DNA of 28,361 nucleotides. Source: Anaerocolumna jejuensis DSM 15929. GTDB taxonomy: Bacteria; Bacillota; Clostridia; Lachnospirales; Lachnospiraceae. Below are positions 1 to 8,108 of this stretch, piece after piece. The stretch spans positions 1-28,361 of the forward strand of contig NZ_FRAC01000046.1 of the NCBI RefSeq assembly GCF_900142215.1, given 5' to 3'. Within the stretch, counting starts at the first letter, position 1. Each line of letters opens with the position of its first letter. The notes beneath the pieces are model-generated. The model was not told the DNA's origin. It made no database searches and saw nothing but the letters and a program-made list of their open reading frames with translations. A program made the translations under genes and the position numbers.

Positions 1-95
1 TGGTGGTGAAAGAAAAGGTTCATGCTGTGGTTATAGGTTCAGCAATTACCAGGCCAAGAGAAATCACAGCAAGGTATGTAAAAGCTATTTCATGA
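1..95 (+). CDS. nanE: N-acylglucosamine-6-phosphate 2-epimerase, C-terminal end (partial)
   Basis: Only the last 30 codons are in the window, read in the frame that begins at base 3 and stopping at TGA 93-95. The peptide contains HAVVIGSAITRPREIT, which matches the conserved C-terminal phosphate-binding loop of NanE, where the usual form is VVVGSAITRP followed by QEIT. NanE is a cytoplasmic TIM-barrel enzyme that interconverts ManNAc-6-P and GlcNAc-6-P in sialic acid and ManNAc catabolism. The stop is followed about a dozen bases later by a palindromic repeat, so this may be the last gene of an upstream amino-sugar operon. The call rests on a short but characteristic motif; another ribulose-phosphate-binding barrel is possible but less likely. 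Confidence 0.75.
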   Translation, partial: VVKEKVHAVVIGSAITRPREITARYVKAIS

Positions 96-106
96 TTTGG
101 GGGGGC

Positions 107-344
107 AAAGGGAGGGGCTTTCAAAAGGGGACGGCAATTTGTACAAACCAGAAAGACTCATGCTTCGATTCCAAGGTATAAGAAGTCCTAATTCTCTGAA
201 TATTTTGTGCTGGACATATTATCAAACAGATAACTCGCTACGCTCAAACAATCTGTTTGATAATATAGCACAAAATCTTCAGAGAAAAGGACTTCTAATA
301 CCTTTCCATAGGCGCATTCGTTTTTCTGGTTTGTGCAAATTGCC
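107..344 (+). repeat. Long palindromic element, copy 1
   Basis: Bases 133-344 fold into one long imperfect hairpin. The outer arms are 133-154 and 323-344, a middle stem joins AAGTCC to GGACTT, and the apical stem has 16 paired bases around a loop containing AACTCGCT. The head TTTCAAAAGGGGACGG is shared with copy 2 at 3052-3287. Several stem positions that differ between copies change on both sides of the pair. It has no convincing ORF; the reading frames across it are a by-product of the palindrome. It resembles a MITE or REP-type element. Confidence 0.85.
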
Positions 345-432
345 TGTGTTTCTTTGGAAGCAAGGCTTTTGTTACTCAAATCATTTTATGATTTGACCTA
401 TAAATGGGAGATTTTTTGAAACAAGAAAAATA

Positions 433-546
433 TTGCACAATTAGTAAGAGTGTCAAATCAATTTTTTACCTTAAAAAAGCTTATTTTTTAATATTTATCG
501 CTCAAAAAGTGCTTAAAAGGTATTTTTAAAATTTGATTTTGTGCAA
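433..546. repeat. Imperfect AT-rich inverted repeat
   Basis: TTGCACAA at 433-440 is mirrored by TTGTGCAA at 539-546. Inner arms around TTTTTTACCTT and AAGGTATTTTT also pair. The structure sits between palindromic copy 1 and the oxidoreductase gene. It could be a decayed mobile palindrome or a weak terminator; there is no T-run directly after it. Confidence 0.5.
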
Positions 547-626
547 ATTGTTAATCTGATTTAAAAAAGGGTTCATTTGTTGGGCTAATCATTTTATAAA
601 GGAACAATAGAAAAAAATTGTGATAA

Positions 627-682
627 GAAATAATAGAAAAGAAACAACAGAAAAGAAACAACAGAAAAAAAACAACAGATAA
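627..682. repeat. 14 bp tandem repeat, four units
   Basis: Four consecutive 14-mers at 627-640, 641-654, 655-668 and 669-682 follow the pattern GAAACAACAGAAAA with a few substitutions. Units two and three are identical. The array ends about 40 bases before the ribosome binding site of the FAD oxidoreductase gene. A-rich slippage is the simplest origin. Confidence 0.8.
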
Positions 683-735
683 ATAATGGTATACAAACGG
701 ACGTATGGATAAAGTCTAAAGGAGATTTTTTCAAT

Positions 736-2103
736 ATGGAAAATTGTACTTATACTTATAACAAGCCCTGCAATATAATGGAAAAAACATATGACGTTAT
801 TGTTATCGGAGGCGGAACTGCCGGCTCCGCTGCTGCAATAGCTTCTGCCATGGGTGGTGAGGATACTCTTATTATTGAGAGAAATTCCTGTCTTGGCGGC
901 TTGGCATCCGGGGGGCAGGTTACGCCCATGATGCATAATGGGATTGACGGAAGGTCCGGCCGCTCGTATATCAATGAAATTATTAAGAAAAAAATGGCAC
1001 TGGAAGGGTATGGGGCAGATGATCATTACGGAAATGACGGATGGTTCAATCCGGAAATGATAAAGTATACTCTGGAGGAAATTTTTACAGAATACAAGGG
1101 AACAATCCTTTATAATACCGAGCTTCTTGATACGGTGGTGGAGAATAATAATATAAAAGGAGTAATCGTCCATAATAAGTCCGGCCTTTCTCTCATCCGC
1201 GGAAGGGTATTTATTGACTGCACCGGTGATGCTGACGCAGCTTTTGCTTCCGGTGTGACCTGCTTTACAGGGGATGAGCTGTTGCATAACAATCAGGCCA
1301 TGTCCCTGCGTTTTATGGCTGGGAATATTGATATTTTAAAGCTGAAGGCTTTTCTGAAGGAAATAGGGGAGGCTGACATATTGGAATATCCGCTTGTTGA
1401 GATAGCCTCGGTATGGGAAGCAAAAACACCCTTGAACAAAGTGTTTCAAAAGGGGCTTAAAGATAAAGTAATTGAGTACCCTGACGGAAAGTATTTTCAG
1501 GCATTTTCAGTGCCGGGTATGCGGGGGGTCATGTCATTTAACTGCCCGGAAATACCGGATATTTATGATACACTGGATACAGCTGCCGTCAGCCGGGGAT
1601 TAATAACCGGGAGAAGAATGATAAAAAGGCTCCATGGCTTCCTGAAAGCCTATATTCCGGGCTTTGAAAATAGCTGCATTATTTCCTCCGCAGACATGCC
1701 CGGTATAAGGGAATCCAGAAGAATACGGGGAAAATATATCCTCAGTGAAAAGGATTTCAGTGAAAGGGCTAAATTTGCCGATGGAGTAGCAAGGACAGCC
1801 TACCCGGTTGATATTCATGGGCTTATTGATGAGAAAAAACTGGGTATAAAGCTGATGGAACGGGGAGAGTATTTTGAAATTCCTTATAGGTGCCTGATAA
1901 CCGATGCCATTGAAAATCTGCTTGTGGCTGGAAGATGCATATCATCGACATTTATTGCCCAGTCATCCGTCAGGATTCAGCCTACCTGCAGTGCTTTAGG
2001 TGAGGCCGCGGGTATTGCCGCCTCCTATTGTGTCAGGAACAATAGGAAGCCAAATGAACTGGATGGAAAAATCGTTCGTGATATCATGACGGAGCAAGAG
2101 TGA
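736..2103 (+). CDS. FAD-dependent oxidoreductase (FAD_oxidored, PF12831-like)
   Basis: A 455-residue protein. The N-terminal Rossmann motif VIVIGGGTAGSAAA (residues 21-34) binds the ADP part of FAD, followed by an acidic strand end (LIIERN) and CLGGLASGG, typical of the PF12831 family. The C-terminal block NLLVAGRCISST through ALGEAAGIAA closes the FAD site as in that family. The start at ATG 736 has GGAG at 721-724; an internal ATG at 778 lies nearer the Rossmann strand but has no binding site. Family members are poorly characterised and often sit in sugar or sugar-acid catabolic clusters, which fits the dehydrogenase and isomerase genes downstream. The substrate cannot be read from sequence. 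Confidence 0.9.
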   Translation: MENCTYTYNKPCNIMEKTYDVIVIGGGTAGSAAAIASAMGGEDTLIIERNSCLGGLASGGQVTPMMHNGIDGRSGRSYINEIIKKKMALEGYGADDHYGNDGWFNPEMIKYTLEEIFTEYKGTILYNTELLDTVVENNNIKGVIVHNKSGLSLIRGRVFIDCTGDADAAFASGVTCFTGDELLHNNQAMSLRFMAGNIDILKLKAFLKEIGEADILEYPLVEIASVWEAKTPLNKVFQKGLKDKVIEYPDGKYFQAFSVPGMRGVMSFNCPEIPDIYDTLDTAAVSRGLITGRRMIKRLHGFLKAYIPGFENSCIISSADMPGIRESRRIRGKYILSEKDFSERAKFADGVARTAYPVDIHGLIDEKKLGIKLMERGEYFEIPYRCLITDAIENLLVAGRCISSTFIAQSSVRIQPTCSALGEAAGIAASYCVRNNRKPNELDGKIVRDIMTEQE

Positions 2104-2141
2104 AAGATTTATCTTTCCCCCTGATTTTGTACGAGTACTTT

Positions 2142-2160
2142 AGCACCCCTGAAGGGTGCT
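2142..2160 (+). terminator. Stem-loop after the FAD oxidoreductase gene
   Basis: AGCACCC (2142-2148) pairs with GGGTGCT (2154-2160) across a five-base loop. The following bases AATTAGCAC are not a T-run, so this is either a weak terminator or a processing/stability hairpin between two co-transcribed genes. Confidence 0.45.
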
Positions 2161-2252
2161 AATTAGCACGCAGATGGAAGCCAAATATTGAAAGAGACAA
2201 TCTGATATTTAAAGGAATAGCAAAACTAGCGAATTTAGAAAGGGTGGTATCC

Positions 2253-3008
2253 TTGAGCATAAATGGTTTCCAACCTACTGAACAATGGAAAGCTATGGGT
2301 CTAGAGCCCGGGGATGCCGTTCTTATCCACAGCTCCTTAAAGAGCTTCGGGCATGTAGAAGGCAGTGCTTTTACGGTGGTCGGCTCCCTCCTTGATGTGC
2401 TAGGTGAAGAAGGTACCCTGATCGTTCCCACCCTGACCGGCAGGCGGGAAGATTCGCTATCCTGTCCGCCTGTATTTCATGTGCTGGATACCATGTGCTG
2501 GACAGGGATTATTCCCGAAACCGTAAGAAACATGGAAGGAGCCAGACGTTCCCTTCATCCTACCCATTCGGCCGCAGCCATAGGGGGCAGAAAGGAATAT
2601 ATAACCACAGGTCATGAGAAATCCGGGTCACCCTGCGATGAAAACAGCCCATATTATAAAAATGCAGAAATCAATGGCTATATTATGCTGGCAGGCGTTG
2701 ACCAGGAGAGCAATACATCGATACATTCCTGTGAGGAAATAGCAGGGGTTCCATACCATCTCCAGGAGGCTGAGATTGATATCACTATCACAGGTTATGA
2801 AGGGAAACGGCTTACTGTCAGGAACCGGCTGCATGATTGGGAAAAGCCTGGGACTGATTTTAACAAATTGGATGAACTTCTGGAGAAGAAGGGAATCATG
2901 AAAAAATACAGGGCAGGCAATTCCCTGATCCGACTGATAAAGGCCAATGACATGTTTGAATACACAATAGACTTATTAAGAAAAGACCCTTATTACCTGC
3001 TTATATAA
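2253..3008 (+). CDS. AAC(3)-family N-acetyltransferase
   Basis: A 251-residue protein from TTG 2253, chosen because AAAGGGTGG lies just upstream; GTG 2244 in the same frame overlaps that site. The Antibiotic_NAT (PF02522) signatures are all present: VLIHSSLKSFG (residues 23-33), TLIVPTLTG (55-63), SLHPTHSAAAIG (100-111), SPCDENSPY (126-134) and IMLAGVDQESNTSIH (144-158). The family transfers acetyl from acetyl-CoA to the 3-amino group of 2-deoxystreptamine in aminoglycosides, but many chromosomal members have no proven resistance role. Here it sits within a sugar-catabolism cluster, so an amino-sugar substrate is as plausible as a drug. The family is secure; the function is open. Confidence 0.88.
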   Translation: MSINGFQPTEQWKAMGLEPGDAVLIHSSLKSFGHVEGSAFTVVGSLLDVLGEEGTLIVPTLTGRREDSLSCPPVFHVLDTMCWTGIIPETVRNMEGARRSLHPTHSAAAIGGRKEYITTGHEKSGSPCDENSPYYKNAEINGYIMLAGVDQESNTSIHSCEEIAGVPYHLQEAEIDITITGYEGKRLTVRNRLHDWEKPGTDFNKLDELLEKKGIMKKYRAGNSLIRLIKANDMFEYTIDLLRKDPYYLLI

Positions 3009-3020
3009 GGGTTTTCTTTT
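2978..3020 (+). terminator. Rho-independent terminator overlapping the end of the acetyltransferase gene
   Basis: AAAAGACCCTTAT at 2981-2993 pairs with ATAAGGGT followed by a T-rich strand at 3005-3020, with one bulge. The right arm ends in GGGTTTTCTTTT. The left arm is coding sequence for the last residues (KDPYYLLI), so the terminator is built into the gene end. It should separate this gene from the downstream dehydrogenase operon. Confidence 0.8.
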
Positions 3021-3051
3021 CATAATAATGGTGTGGGATATGAGCGGTAAA

Positions 3052-3287
3052 AGGGGAGGGTTTCAAAAGGGGACGGAAATTTGTACAAAATAAAAAGCAT
3101 GAATGCTTCGATTACAATGTATAAGAAGTCCTAATTTTCTGAAGCTTTTGTGCTGGACATATCCTCAAGCAGATAACTCGCTAGCTCAGACAATCTGTTT
3201 GAGGATATAGCACAAAAGCTTCAGAGAAAAGGACTTCTAATACATCTCCATAGGCCCATTCATGCTTTCTATTTTGTACAAATTGCC
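3052..3287 (+). repeat. Long palindromic element, copy 2
   Basis: Second copy of the element at 107-344, in the same orientation. It has the same head (TTTCAAAAGGGGACGG), the same AAGAAGTCCTAATT and AGGACTTCTAATAC blocks and a similar loop (AACTCGCTAGCTCA). Stem sequences differ from copy 1 mostly in matched pairs: ATATCCTC faces GAGGATAT here, where copy 1 has ATATTATC facing GATAATAT. It fills most of the gap between the acetyltransferase terminator and the dehydrogenase gene. Confidence 0.85.
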
Positions 3288-3382
3288 TGCTGGCAGATTA
3301 AAACTGGACTTTTGCTGCTTAAATCATATTATTAAACACTGTAAAAAAGCTGGAGGATATTTTGGCGAGAACGGAGGTAATT

Positions 3383-4441
3383 ATGGGAAAAGTAAAAATT
3401 GGAATTATTGGGACTGGAAGTATTAGTAATATGCATATGGCGGGGTATAACCGTCTTAAGAATGTGGAGGTTGTTGCGGCGTGTGATATCAGTGAAGAAC
3501 GGGTGAAAGAGTTTGCAAAGACCTATAATATCCCGAATACTTTTACCGACTATAATGAGATGTTAAAAATGACGGAAATAGAGGCGGTAAGTGTTACGGC
3601 ATGGAACAATATCCATGCCCCTGCAAGTATTGCGGCGTTAAACGCAGGGAAGCATGTTTTATGTGAAAAACCTCTTGCACTGAATGCAGCGCAGGCCGGT
3701 GAAATGGTGGAGGCTGCGAAAAAGTCGGGGAAAATCCTGATGGTAGGCTTTTGCAGGAGATTTGGAGATAATGCCGTTGCATTGAAAAATATAATTGACA
3801 ACGGGGATTTGGGAAATATTTATTATGCGAAGGCAGGCTGCCTGAGAAGATGGGGCAATCCCGGAGGCTGGTTTTCCGATAAGCAACGATCAGGGGGCGG
3901 TCCGGTAATTGATTTAGGCGTACATATGATTGACCTTATCCGCTATCTTTCCGGTAAGCCCAAAGTGGTATCCGTTACGGCCTCCGCCTTTCATCATATG
4001 GGAATGAAGCCGGAAGTGAAAGGAATACAAAAATATAATTCAGCGGATTACAGCGAGTATAATGACGTGGAAGACTGCGCGGCTTCCCTCATAAAGTTTG
4101 ACAACGGAATGACCTTATTCTTTGAAACAAGCTGGGTACAAAATAGAAAAGAAGACCGGCTTTATCTGGAGCTCTTTGGAGACAAGGCAGGAGCGAAAAT
4201 GGAACCGGAATTTGAATTATATGAAAACAAATATGATTACCTGAGAGATTCAAAACCTTTATTAGACCCCAATGGCAGCTCTTTTGAGCATAATTTTGTC
4301 CAGGAAATAAAGCATTTTATAAGCTGCATTGCAGATGGGGCGGAATGTCTGAATCCGGCTGAGGATGGCCTGGAATTAATGAAAATAATAGATGCTATCT
4401 ATCAGTCGGCAGAGACCGGACATGAAGTTATTATCAATTAA
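3383..4441 (+). CDS. Gfo/Idh/MocA family NAD(P)-dependent dehydrogenase
   Basis: A 352-residue protein. The start at ATG 3383 is set by GGAGG at 3373-3377 with a five-base spacer; an upstream in-frame TTG at 3362 is not needed. The N-terminal Rossmann fold shows KIGIIGTGSISNMH (residues 5-18), and the catalytic CEKPLAL motif lies at 94-100. The LGVHMIDLIRYL segment contains the expected D/H of the active site. Members oxidise or reduce ring hydroxyls of sugars and inositols with NAD(P). It is followed 12 bases later by a TIM-barrel isomerase, so the two are likely co-transcribed; this pairing is common in inositol-like and keto-sugar pathways. The substrate is not identifiable. Confidence 0.92.
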   Translation: MGKVKIGIIGTGSISNMHMAGYNRLKNVEVVAACDISEERVKEFAKTYNIPNTFTDYNEMLKMTEIEAVSVTAWNNIHAPASIAALNAGKHVLCEKPLALNAAQAGEMVEAAKKSGKILMVGFCRRFGDNAVALKNIIDNGDLGNIYYAKAGCLRRWGNPGGWFSDKQRSGGGPVIDLGVHMIDLIRYLSGKPKVVSVTASAFHHMGMKPEVKGIQKYNSADYSEYNDVEDCAASLIKFDNGMTLFFETSWVQNRKEDRLYLELFGDKAGAKMEPEFELYENKYDYLRDSKPLLDPNGSSFEHNFVQEIKHFISCIADGAECLNPAEDGLELMKIIDAIYQSAETGHEVIIN

Positions 4442-4453
4442 AGGAGGCTTCCT

Positions 4454-5308
4454 ATGAAATTATCTGTAAGCGCATGGTGTCTTCAGGAAAAACTGTTTGG
4501 GAAAGAAATGACCATCCTGGATTTTATCAGGTTCTGCCATGAGAATGGTGTGAAATTTGTGGAATTGCTGGATTGTTTCCTGAGCGGCGAAAGGGATATA
4601 AAGGAAGTAAAGGAGCTCTTAAAGGAACTGGATATGAAGGTATCCGCTTATTCCATCAGCAATGACTTTGTCCTTTCCGACAGCAGTGATAGAAGGTCAC
4701 AGGTGGAGTATATGAAGAAAAGCATGGACACTGCCTTGGAGCTGGGCACCGGGATAATGAGAGTATTCAGCGGAAATAATAAGGATGGAATGTCTCTTGA
4801 TATGGCAGAGGATTGGATTGTGGAATGCTTTCAGGAGGCAGCACCCCTGGCTGAACAAAAGGGCATAACAATGGTATTGGAAAATCACGGCCTTCTTGCA
4901 GGAAAATCCTATCAGGTAAAGAATATCATAGACAGGACCTGCTCAAAGGCATTAAAATCAAATGCAGATGTCGGCAATTTTATGCTGGTAAATGAAAATC
5001 CTCTGGAGGCAGTTAAGCTATTAAAGGACCAGATTGGTTTTCTGCATTTAAAGGATTTAAAAAAGGTGGATTTAGCAGAGGCAGATTCAGCAGAAGCAGA
5101 TACGAAAGAGTGTTATACGGCCATTGATGGCAGCGTTTATCAGGGAGCTGTCCTTGGAAAAGGAGATGTACCCATCCCGGAAATCATCGCCTATATGAAA
5201 GCTTCCGGTTATCAGGGATTTCTTTCAATCGAATTTGAAGGACCTGGAGACCCTGCCGAAGGTACAACGGAGTGTATTGCATATGCAAGGCAGGAATTGG
5301 ATAAGTAA
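4454..5308 (+). CDS. Sugar phosphate isomerase/epimerase (xylose isomerase-like TIM barrel), first copy
   Basis: A 284-residue AP endonuclease 2/xylose isomerase-like barrel (PF01261 type). AAAGGAGG at 4440-4447 precedes ATG 4454. Recognisable metal-site strands are VLENHG (Glu near residue 143), a DVGN strand, HLKD near 200 and LSIEFEGPGDP near the C-terminus. Residues 208-217 (AEADSAEADT) are a 15 bp in-frame tandem duplication that falls in a loop. Family enzymes isomerise or epimerise sugars, keto-sugars or inositol derivatives using a divalent metal. Only distantly similar to the second barrel protein at 5457, so the two probably do different steps. Confidence 0.88.
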   Translation: MKLSVSAWCLQEKLFGKEMTILDFIRFCHENGVKFVELLDCFLSGERDIKEVKELLKELDMKVSAYSISNDFVLSDSSDRRSQVEYMKKSMDTALELGTGIMRVFSGNNKDGMSLDMAEDWIVECFQEAAPLAEQKGITMVLENHGLLAGKSYQVKNIIDRTCSKALKSNADVGNFMLVNENPLEAVKLLKDQIGFLHLKDLKKVDLAEADSAEADTKECYTAIDGSVYQGAVLGKGDVPIPEIIAYMKASGYQGFLSIEFEGPGDPAEGTTECIAYARQELDK

Positions 5309-5343
5309 ACGGGATATGGAGGCATTGTGTCTGCGAAATCCCC

Positions 5344-5424
5344 GGCACAATCTTGCGGCGTACTGGAAAGACATGACAGTTAGTGTGAAAATTAAAAAAC
5401 AATTTTCACACACAAAATTGTGCC
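5344..5424 (+). other. Nested inverted repeats between the two isomerase genes
   Basis: A perfect 11 bp stem, GTGTGAAAATT (5383-5393) with AATTTTCACAC (5401-5411), has a seven-base A-rich loop. It sits inside wider arms GGCACAAT (5344-5351) and ATTGTGCC (5417-5424). There is no T-run after either arm. It may tune expression of the second isomerase by attenuation or RNA processing, or be a small palindromic element. Confidence 0.6.
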
Positions 5425-5456
5425 TGCGGCGCTAAATTGCAGGCTGCGAGAAAGGT

Positions 5457-6326
5457 ATGGCTATTAGTATGTATACTAATAAAATTGGAGTTATGGTCGA
5501 TTCCTTTCAGCTGGATTTAAGGGCTGGAATCAAGAAAGCAAAGGAAGTCGGAGCTGATGGGATACAGATCTATGCGGTGGCTGGTGCCATGGAGCCGGAG
5601 CAGCTGAATCAAGGCCAAAGGAAGGAACTCCTGGACTTCATCAAATCCAACGGGCTGGAGGTATCCGCACTCTGCGGAGATTTTGGCGGGCATGGCTTTC
5701 TGATAGAGGAAGAGAATACCTGGAAGGTTGAAAAATCCAAAAGAATTATGGAGCTGGCAAAGGATATGGAGACCAATGTCGTTACGACCCATATCGGAGT
5801 TATTCCGAAGGATGAAAGTAAGTCCCAGTACAGGATTCTCAAAAATGCCTGTGAGGAACTGGGGAGATTTGGTGAGAGCGTAGGTGCGTACTTTGCCATT
5901 GAAACAGGACCGGAAAAAGCTGAGACACTGAAGAGCTTTCTGGATAGCCTGGACAGCGGCGGAGTGGGAGTGAATCTGGACCCGGCCAACCTGGTCATGG
6001 TCACAGACGATGATCCGGTAAAGGCAGTAATTACATTAAAGGATTATATTGTTCATACCCATGCAAAAGACGGTATTATGATAAAAAAGACAGAGCCTCA
6101 GATCATTTATGACTTTTTTGCAGAAGGGGGAATCGGTGATTTAAGGCTTGAGGACTATTTTGCGGAAAAGCCCCTGGGACTGGGAAGTGTTGATTTCAGC
6201 GGGTATATGAAAGCTCTTTCTCAAATAGGATACAAGGGCTTCTTAACGGTGGAGAGGGAAGTCGGAGATGACCCTGAAGGTGATATAAGAGATGCTGTAC
6301 ATTTTTTAAAGGCATTGCTGCGGTAA
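5457..6326 (+). CDS. Sugar phosphate isomerase/epimerase (xylose isomerase-like TIM barrel), second copy
   Basis: A 289-residue xylose isomerase-like barrel protein. Metal-binding strands are visible as FAIETGPE (Glu about 149), GVNLDPANLVM (Asp about 175), HTHAKDG (200-206) and LTVEREVGDDP near the C-terminus. The start is uncertain: ATG 5457 has AAAGG only one base upstream, while ATG 5469 puts the same site 13 bases away. Similar in length and fold to the barrel gene before it but with little direct identity. Probably co-transcribed with the dehydrogenase and the ADP-ribosylglycohydrolase-family gene as one catabolic operon. Confidence 0.88.
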   Translation: MAISMYTNKIGVMVDSFQLDLRAGIKKAKEVGADGIQIYAVAGAMEPEQLNQGQRKELLDFIKSNGLEVSALCGDFGGHGFLIEEENTWKVEKSKRIMELAKDMETNVVTTHIGVIPKDESKSQYRILKNACEELGRFGESVGAYFAIETGPEKAETLKSFLDSLDSGGVGVNLDPANLVMVTDDDPVKAVITLKDYIVHTHAKDGIMIKKTEPQIIYDFFAEGGIGDLRLEDYFAEKPLGLGSVDFSGYMKALSQIGYKGFLTVEREVGDDPEGDIRDAVHFLKALLR

Positions 6327-6367
6327 TTGTAAAGTGCTATTTTTTGGAAGAAGACAGGAGGAAAAAT

Positions 6368-7747
6368 ATGTTAAAAGATTTACCTTGGCTAAAGCATTCG
6401 GAGGGACTGGATATTGAATTACTGGAATCCAAAGAGGAAGGGAAGGATATCGAAGGATTCGGGAAAAGGGCAGAAGAAATTAAGAAGATGGAAAATGGAG
6501 CAGAGAAGGAAGGCTGGGCAGGAAATCTCCTGGACGAATTATTTGCTCTTCCCGTGAAAGAAGGATTCGGCTGCATAGAGCCGTCGGACCTGGCAGGCAT
6601 TGAGGCGGAAAGACCCACAAGCAAAATACAGCGTAACAGGAATACGGCCAATTTATCCGACGATACCTTATATAATAAAATATATGGTGCCTGGCTGGGA
6701 AGATGTGCCGGCTGCTTACTGGGGCAGCCCGTTGAAGGCTGGCAAAGGGAAAGAATCGGGAAGCTTTTAAAAGGTACCGGTAATTATCCAATCAATTATT
6801 ATATGTCCTCGGATATTTCAAAAGAAATAAAAGAGGAATGTGATGTTACGGATTATCCCGGTGTATACGGAAACCAAAAAAAGGGCTGGATTAATAATAT
6901 AGAATGCATGCCGGAGGATGATGACACCAATTACACCATTATGGGCTTAAAAATCCTGGAGAAGTATGGAGTTGATTTTACACCGGAGGACGTGGCAGAA
7001 TGCTGGCTGGATAACCTCCCGGTATTGCACTTGTGCACGGCGGAAAGAGTGGCATACCGCAATTTGATAAATCTGGATATGCCTCCCCGTTCGGCAGCTT
7101 ACCGAAATCCCTACAGAGAATGGATTGGTGCCCAGATACGCGCAGACTTCTTTGGGTATATTGCGCCCGGCAACCCGGAGCTGAGCTCTGCAATGGCTTG
7201 GCGGGATGCCTCCATATCTCATACCAAAAACGGAATCTACGGGGAAATGTTTATAGCCGCCATGTTGTCAACAGCAGCTGAATCAGAGGATATCCAATCT
7301 ATTATAGATGCCGGCTTATCCATGATACCGGAAAAATCAAGGCTGCACGCCGGCATTGATACAGTGCTTAAATGGTACTATTCCGGTGTGGATTGGGAAG
7401 GTGCAATCGATAAGATTCACCAATTGTACAACGAAAAGAATGCCCACGATTGGTGCCATACCATACCAAATGCTATGATTGTATGTATTGGCCTGCTGTA
7501 TGGAGGCCTTGATTTCGGCAAATCAATTGGAATAGCAGTCATGGCCGGCTTTGACACAGACTGCAACGGCGCAACCGTCGGCTCTATTCTTGGAATGGTT
7601 CTCGGAGCAGAGTCCATTCCGGAAAATTGGATTAAGCCTTTGAATAACAAAGTAAAGTCCGGAATAGATGGATACGGACTAGTCGAAATATCGGATTTGG
7701 CAGACAGAACGGTAAGAATTGCAAAAAGTATTTTACCATCTCTGTAG
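6368..7747 (+). CDS. ADP-ribosylglycohydrolase family protein
   Basis: A 459-residue protein; AGGAGG at 6356-6361 with a six-base spacer fixes ATG 6368 over an upstream in-frame TTG. The ADP-ribosyl-GH fold (PF03747) starts near residue 102 with KIYGAWLGRCAGCLLGQPV. The two metal-binding clusters are seen as PEDDDTNYT (182-190) and GFDTDCNGATVGSILG (394-409). The first ~100 residues are charged and lack a known domain. Classical members remove ADP-ribose from proteins, but long members in carbohydrate clusters probably act on other glycosidic bonds. As the last gene of the cluster, a glycoside-cleaving role is a reasonable inference, not a demonstrated one. Confidence 0.85.
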   Translation: MLKDLPWLKHSEGLDIELLESKEEGKDIEGFGKRAEEIKKMENGAEKEGWAGNLLDELFALPVKEGFGCIEPSDLAGIEAERPTSKIQRNRNTANLSDDTLYNKIYGAWLGRCAGCLLGQPVEGWQRERIGKLLKGTGNYPINYYMSSDISKEIKEECDVTDYPGVYGNQKKGWINNIECMPEDDDTNYTIMGLKILEKYGVDFTPEDVAECWLDNLPVLHLCTAERVAYRNLINLDMPPRSAAYRNPYREWIGAQIRADFFGYIAPGNPELSSAMAWRDASISHTKNGIYGEMFIAAMLSTAAESEDIQSIIDAGLSMIPEKSRLHAGIDTVLKWYYSGVDWEGAIDKIHQLYNEKNAHDWCHTIPNAMIVCIGLLYGGLDFGKSIGIAVMAGFDTDCNGATVGSILGMVLGAESIPENWIKPLNNKVKSGIDGYGLVEISDLADRTVRIAKSILPSL

Positions 7748-7753
7748 TTACTG

Positions 7754-7803
7754 CATAGTAAATAAGTGCAGGATTTTTATTGTGCCTGTACTTATTTACT
7801 ATG
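7754..7803 (+). terminator. Long stem-loop ending the sugar operon
   Basis: CATAGTAAATAAGTGCAGG (7754-7772) pairs with CCTGTACTTATTTACTATG (7785-7803), with one bulge and a 12-base loop. There is no clean T-run on either side, so it may act as a bidirectional terminator between this operon and the convergent HTH gene. Confidence 0.6.
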
Positions 7804-7870
7804 TTACCGATATTATACAGAGAAAAATATATAGAATAAAGTACAAATTATCTGTTGTAGGCGGCCTATT

Positions 7871-8080
7871 TTAATCAGATATATATTCGGCTATATCAGA
7901 TAGTTTACAATCAAGTATTTTGCAAAGGGCATTGAGAGTATTTGTTGATACTGATTCATTTTTTTGTAAACGTATTATTGTTGAGCCACTGATATTTTCA
8001 TCTATGTCTTTATTCCTTAGAGTGTAAGTTGTAGCACCTTTTCTTTTCATAGTTTCCCATAGCGGAGTATAAGAAATCAA
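7871..8080 (-). CDS. Small Cro/C1-type helix-turn-helix regulator
   Basis: A 69-residue protein that is essentially one HTH domain (XRE / HTH_26-like). The segment GSTIIRLQKNESVSTNTLNA matches the recognition and following helices, and ALCKILDCKLSDIAEYI is the usual C-terminal helix. The start is TTG at 8080 with AAAGGGGGTG six or seven bases upstream on the minus strand. The promoter region is overlapped by a 21 bp imperfect palindrome, suggesting autoregulation. It reads toward the end of the sugar operon. The target genes are unknown; the adjacent broken gene may have been its partner. Confidence 0.75.
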   Translation of the reverse strand: MISYTPLWETMKRKGATTYTLRNKDIDENISGSTIIRLQKNESVSTNTLNALCKILDCKLSDIAEYISD

Positions 8081-8108
8081 TTTCGTTCACCCCCTTTACG
8101 TTTATTCA

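Noticed and set aside
97..396. Open frames on both strands across the first palindromic element
   Set aside because: They arise from the inverted repeat, have no ribosome binding site and resemble no protein.
589..1287. 232-codon minus-strand frame opposite the FAD oxidoreductase gene
   Set aside because: It is antisense to a clear Rossmann protein and ends in low-complexity residues from the A-rich repeat.
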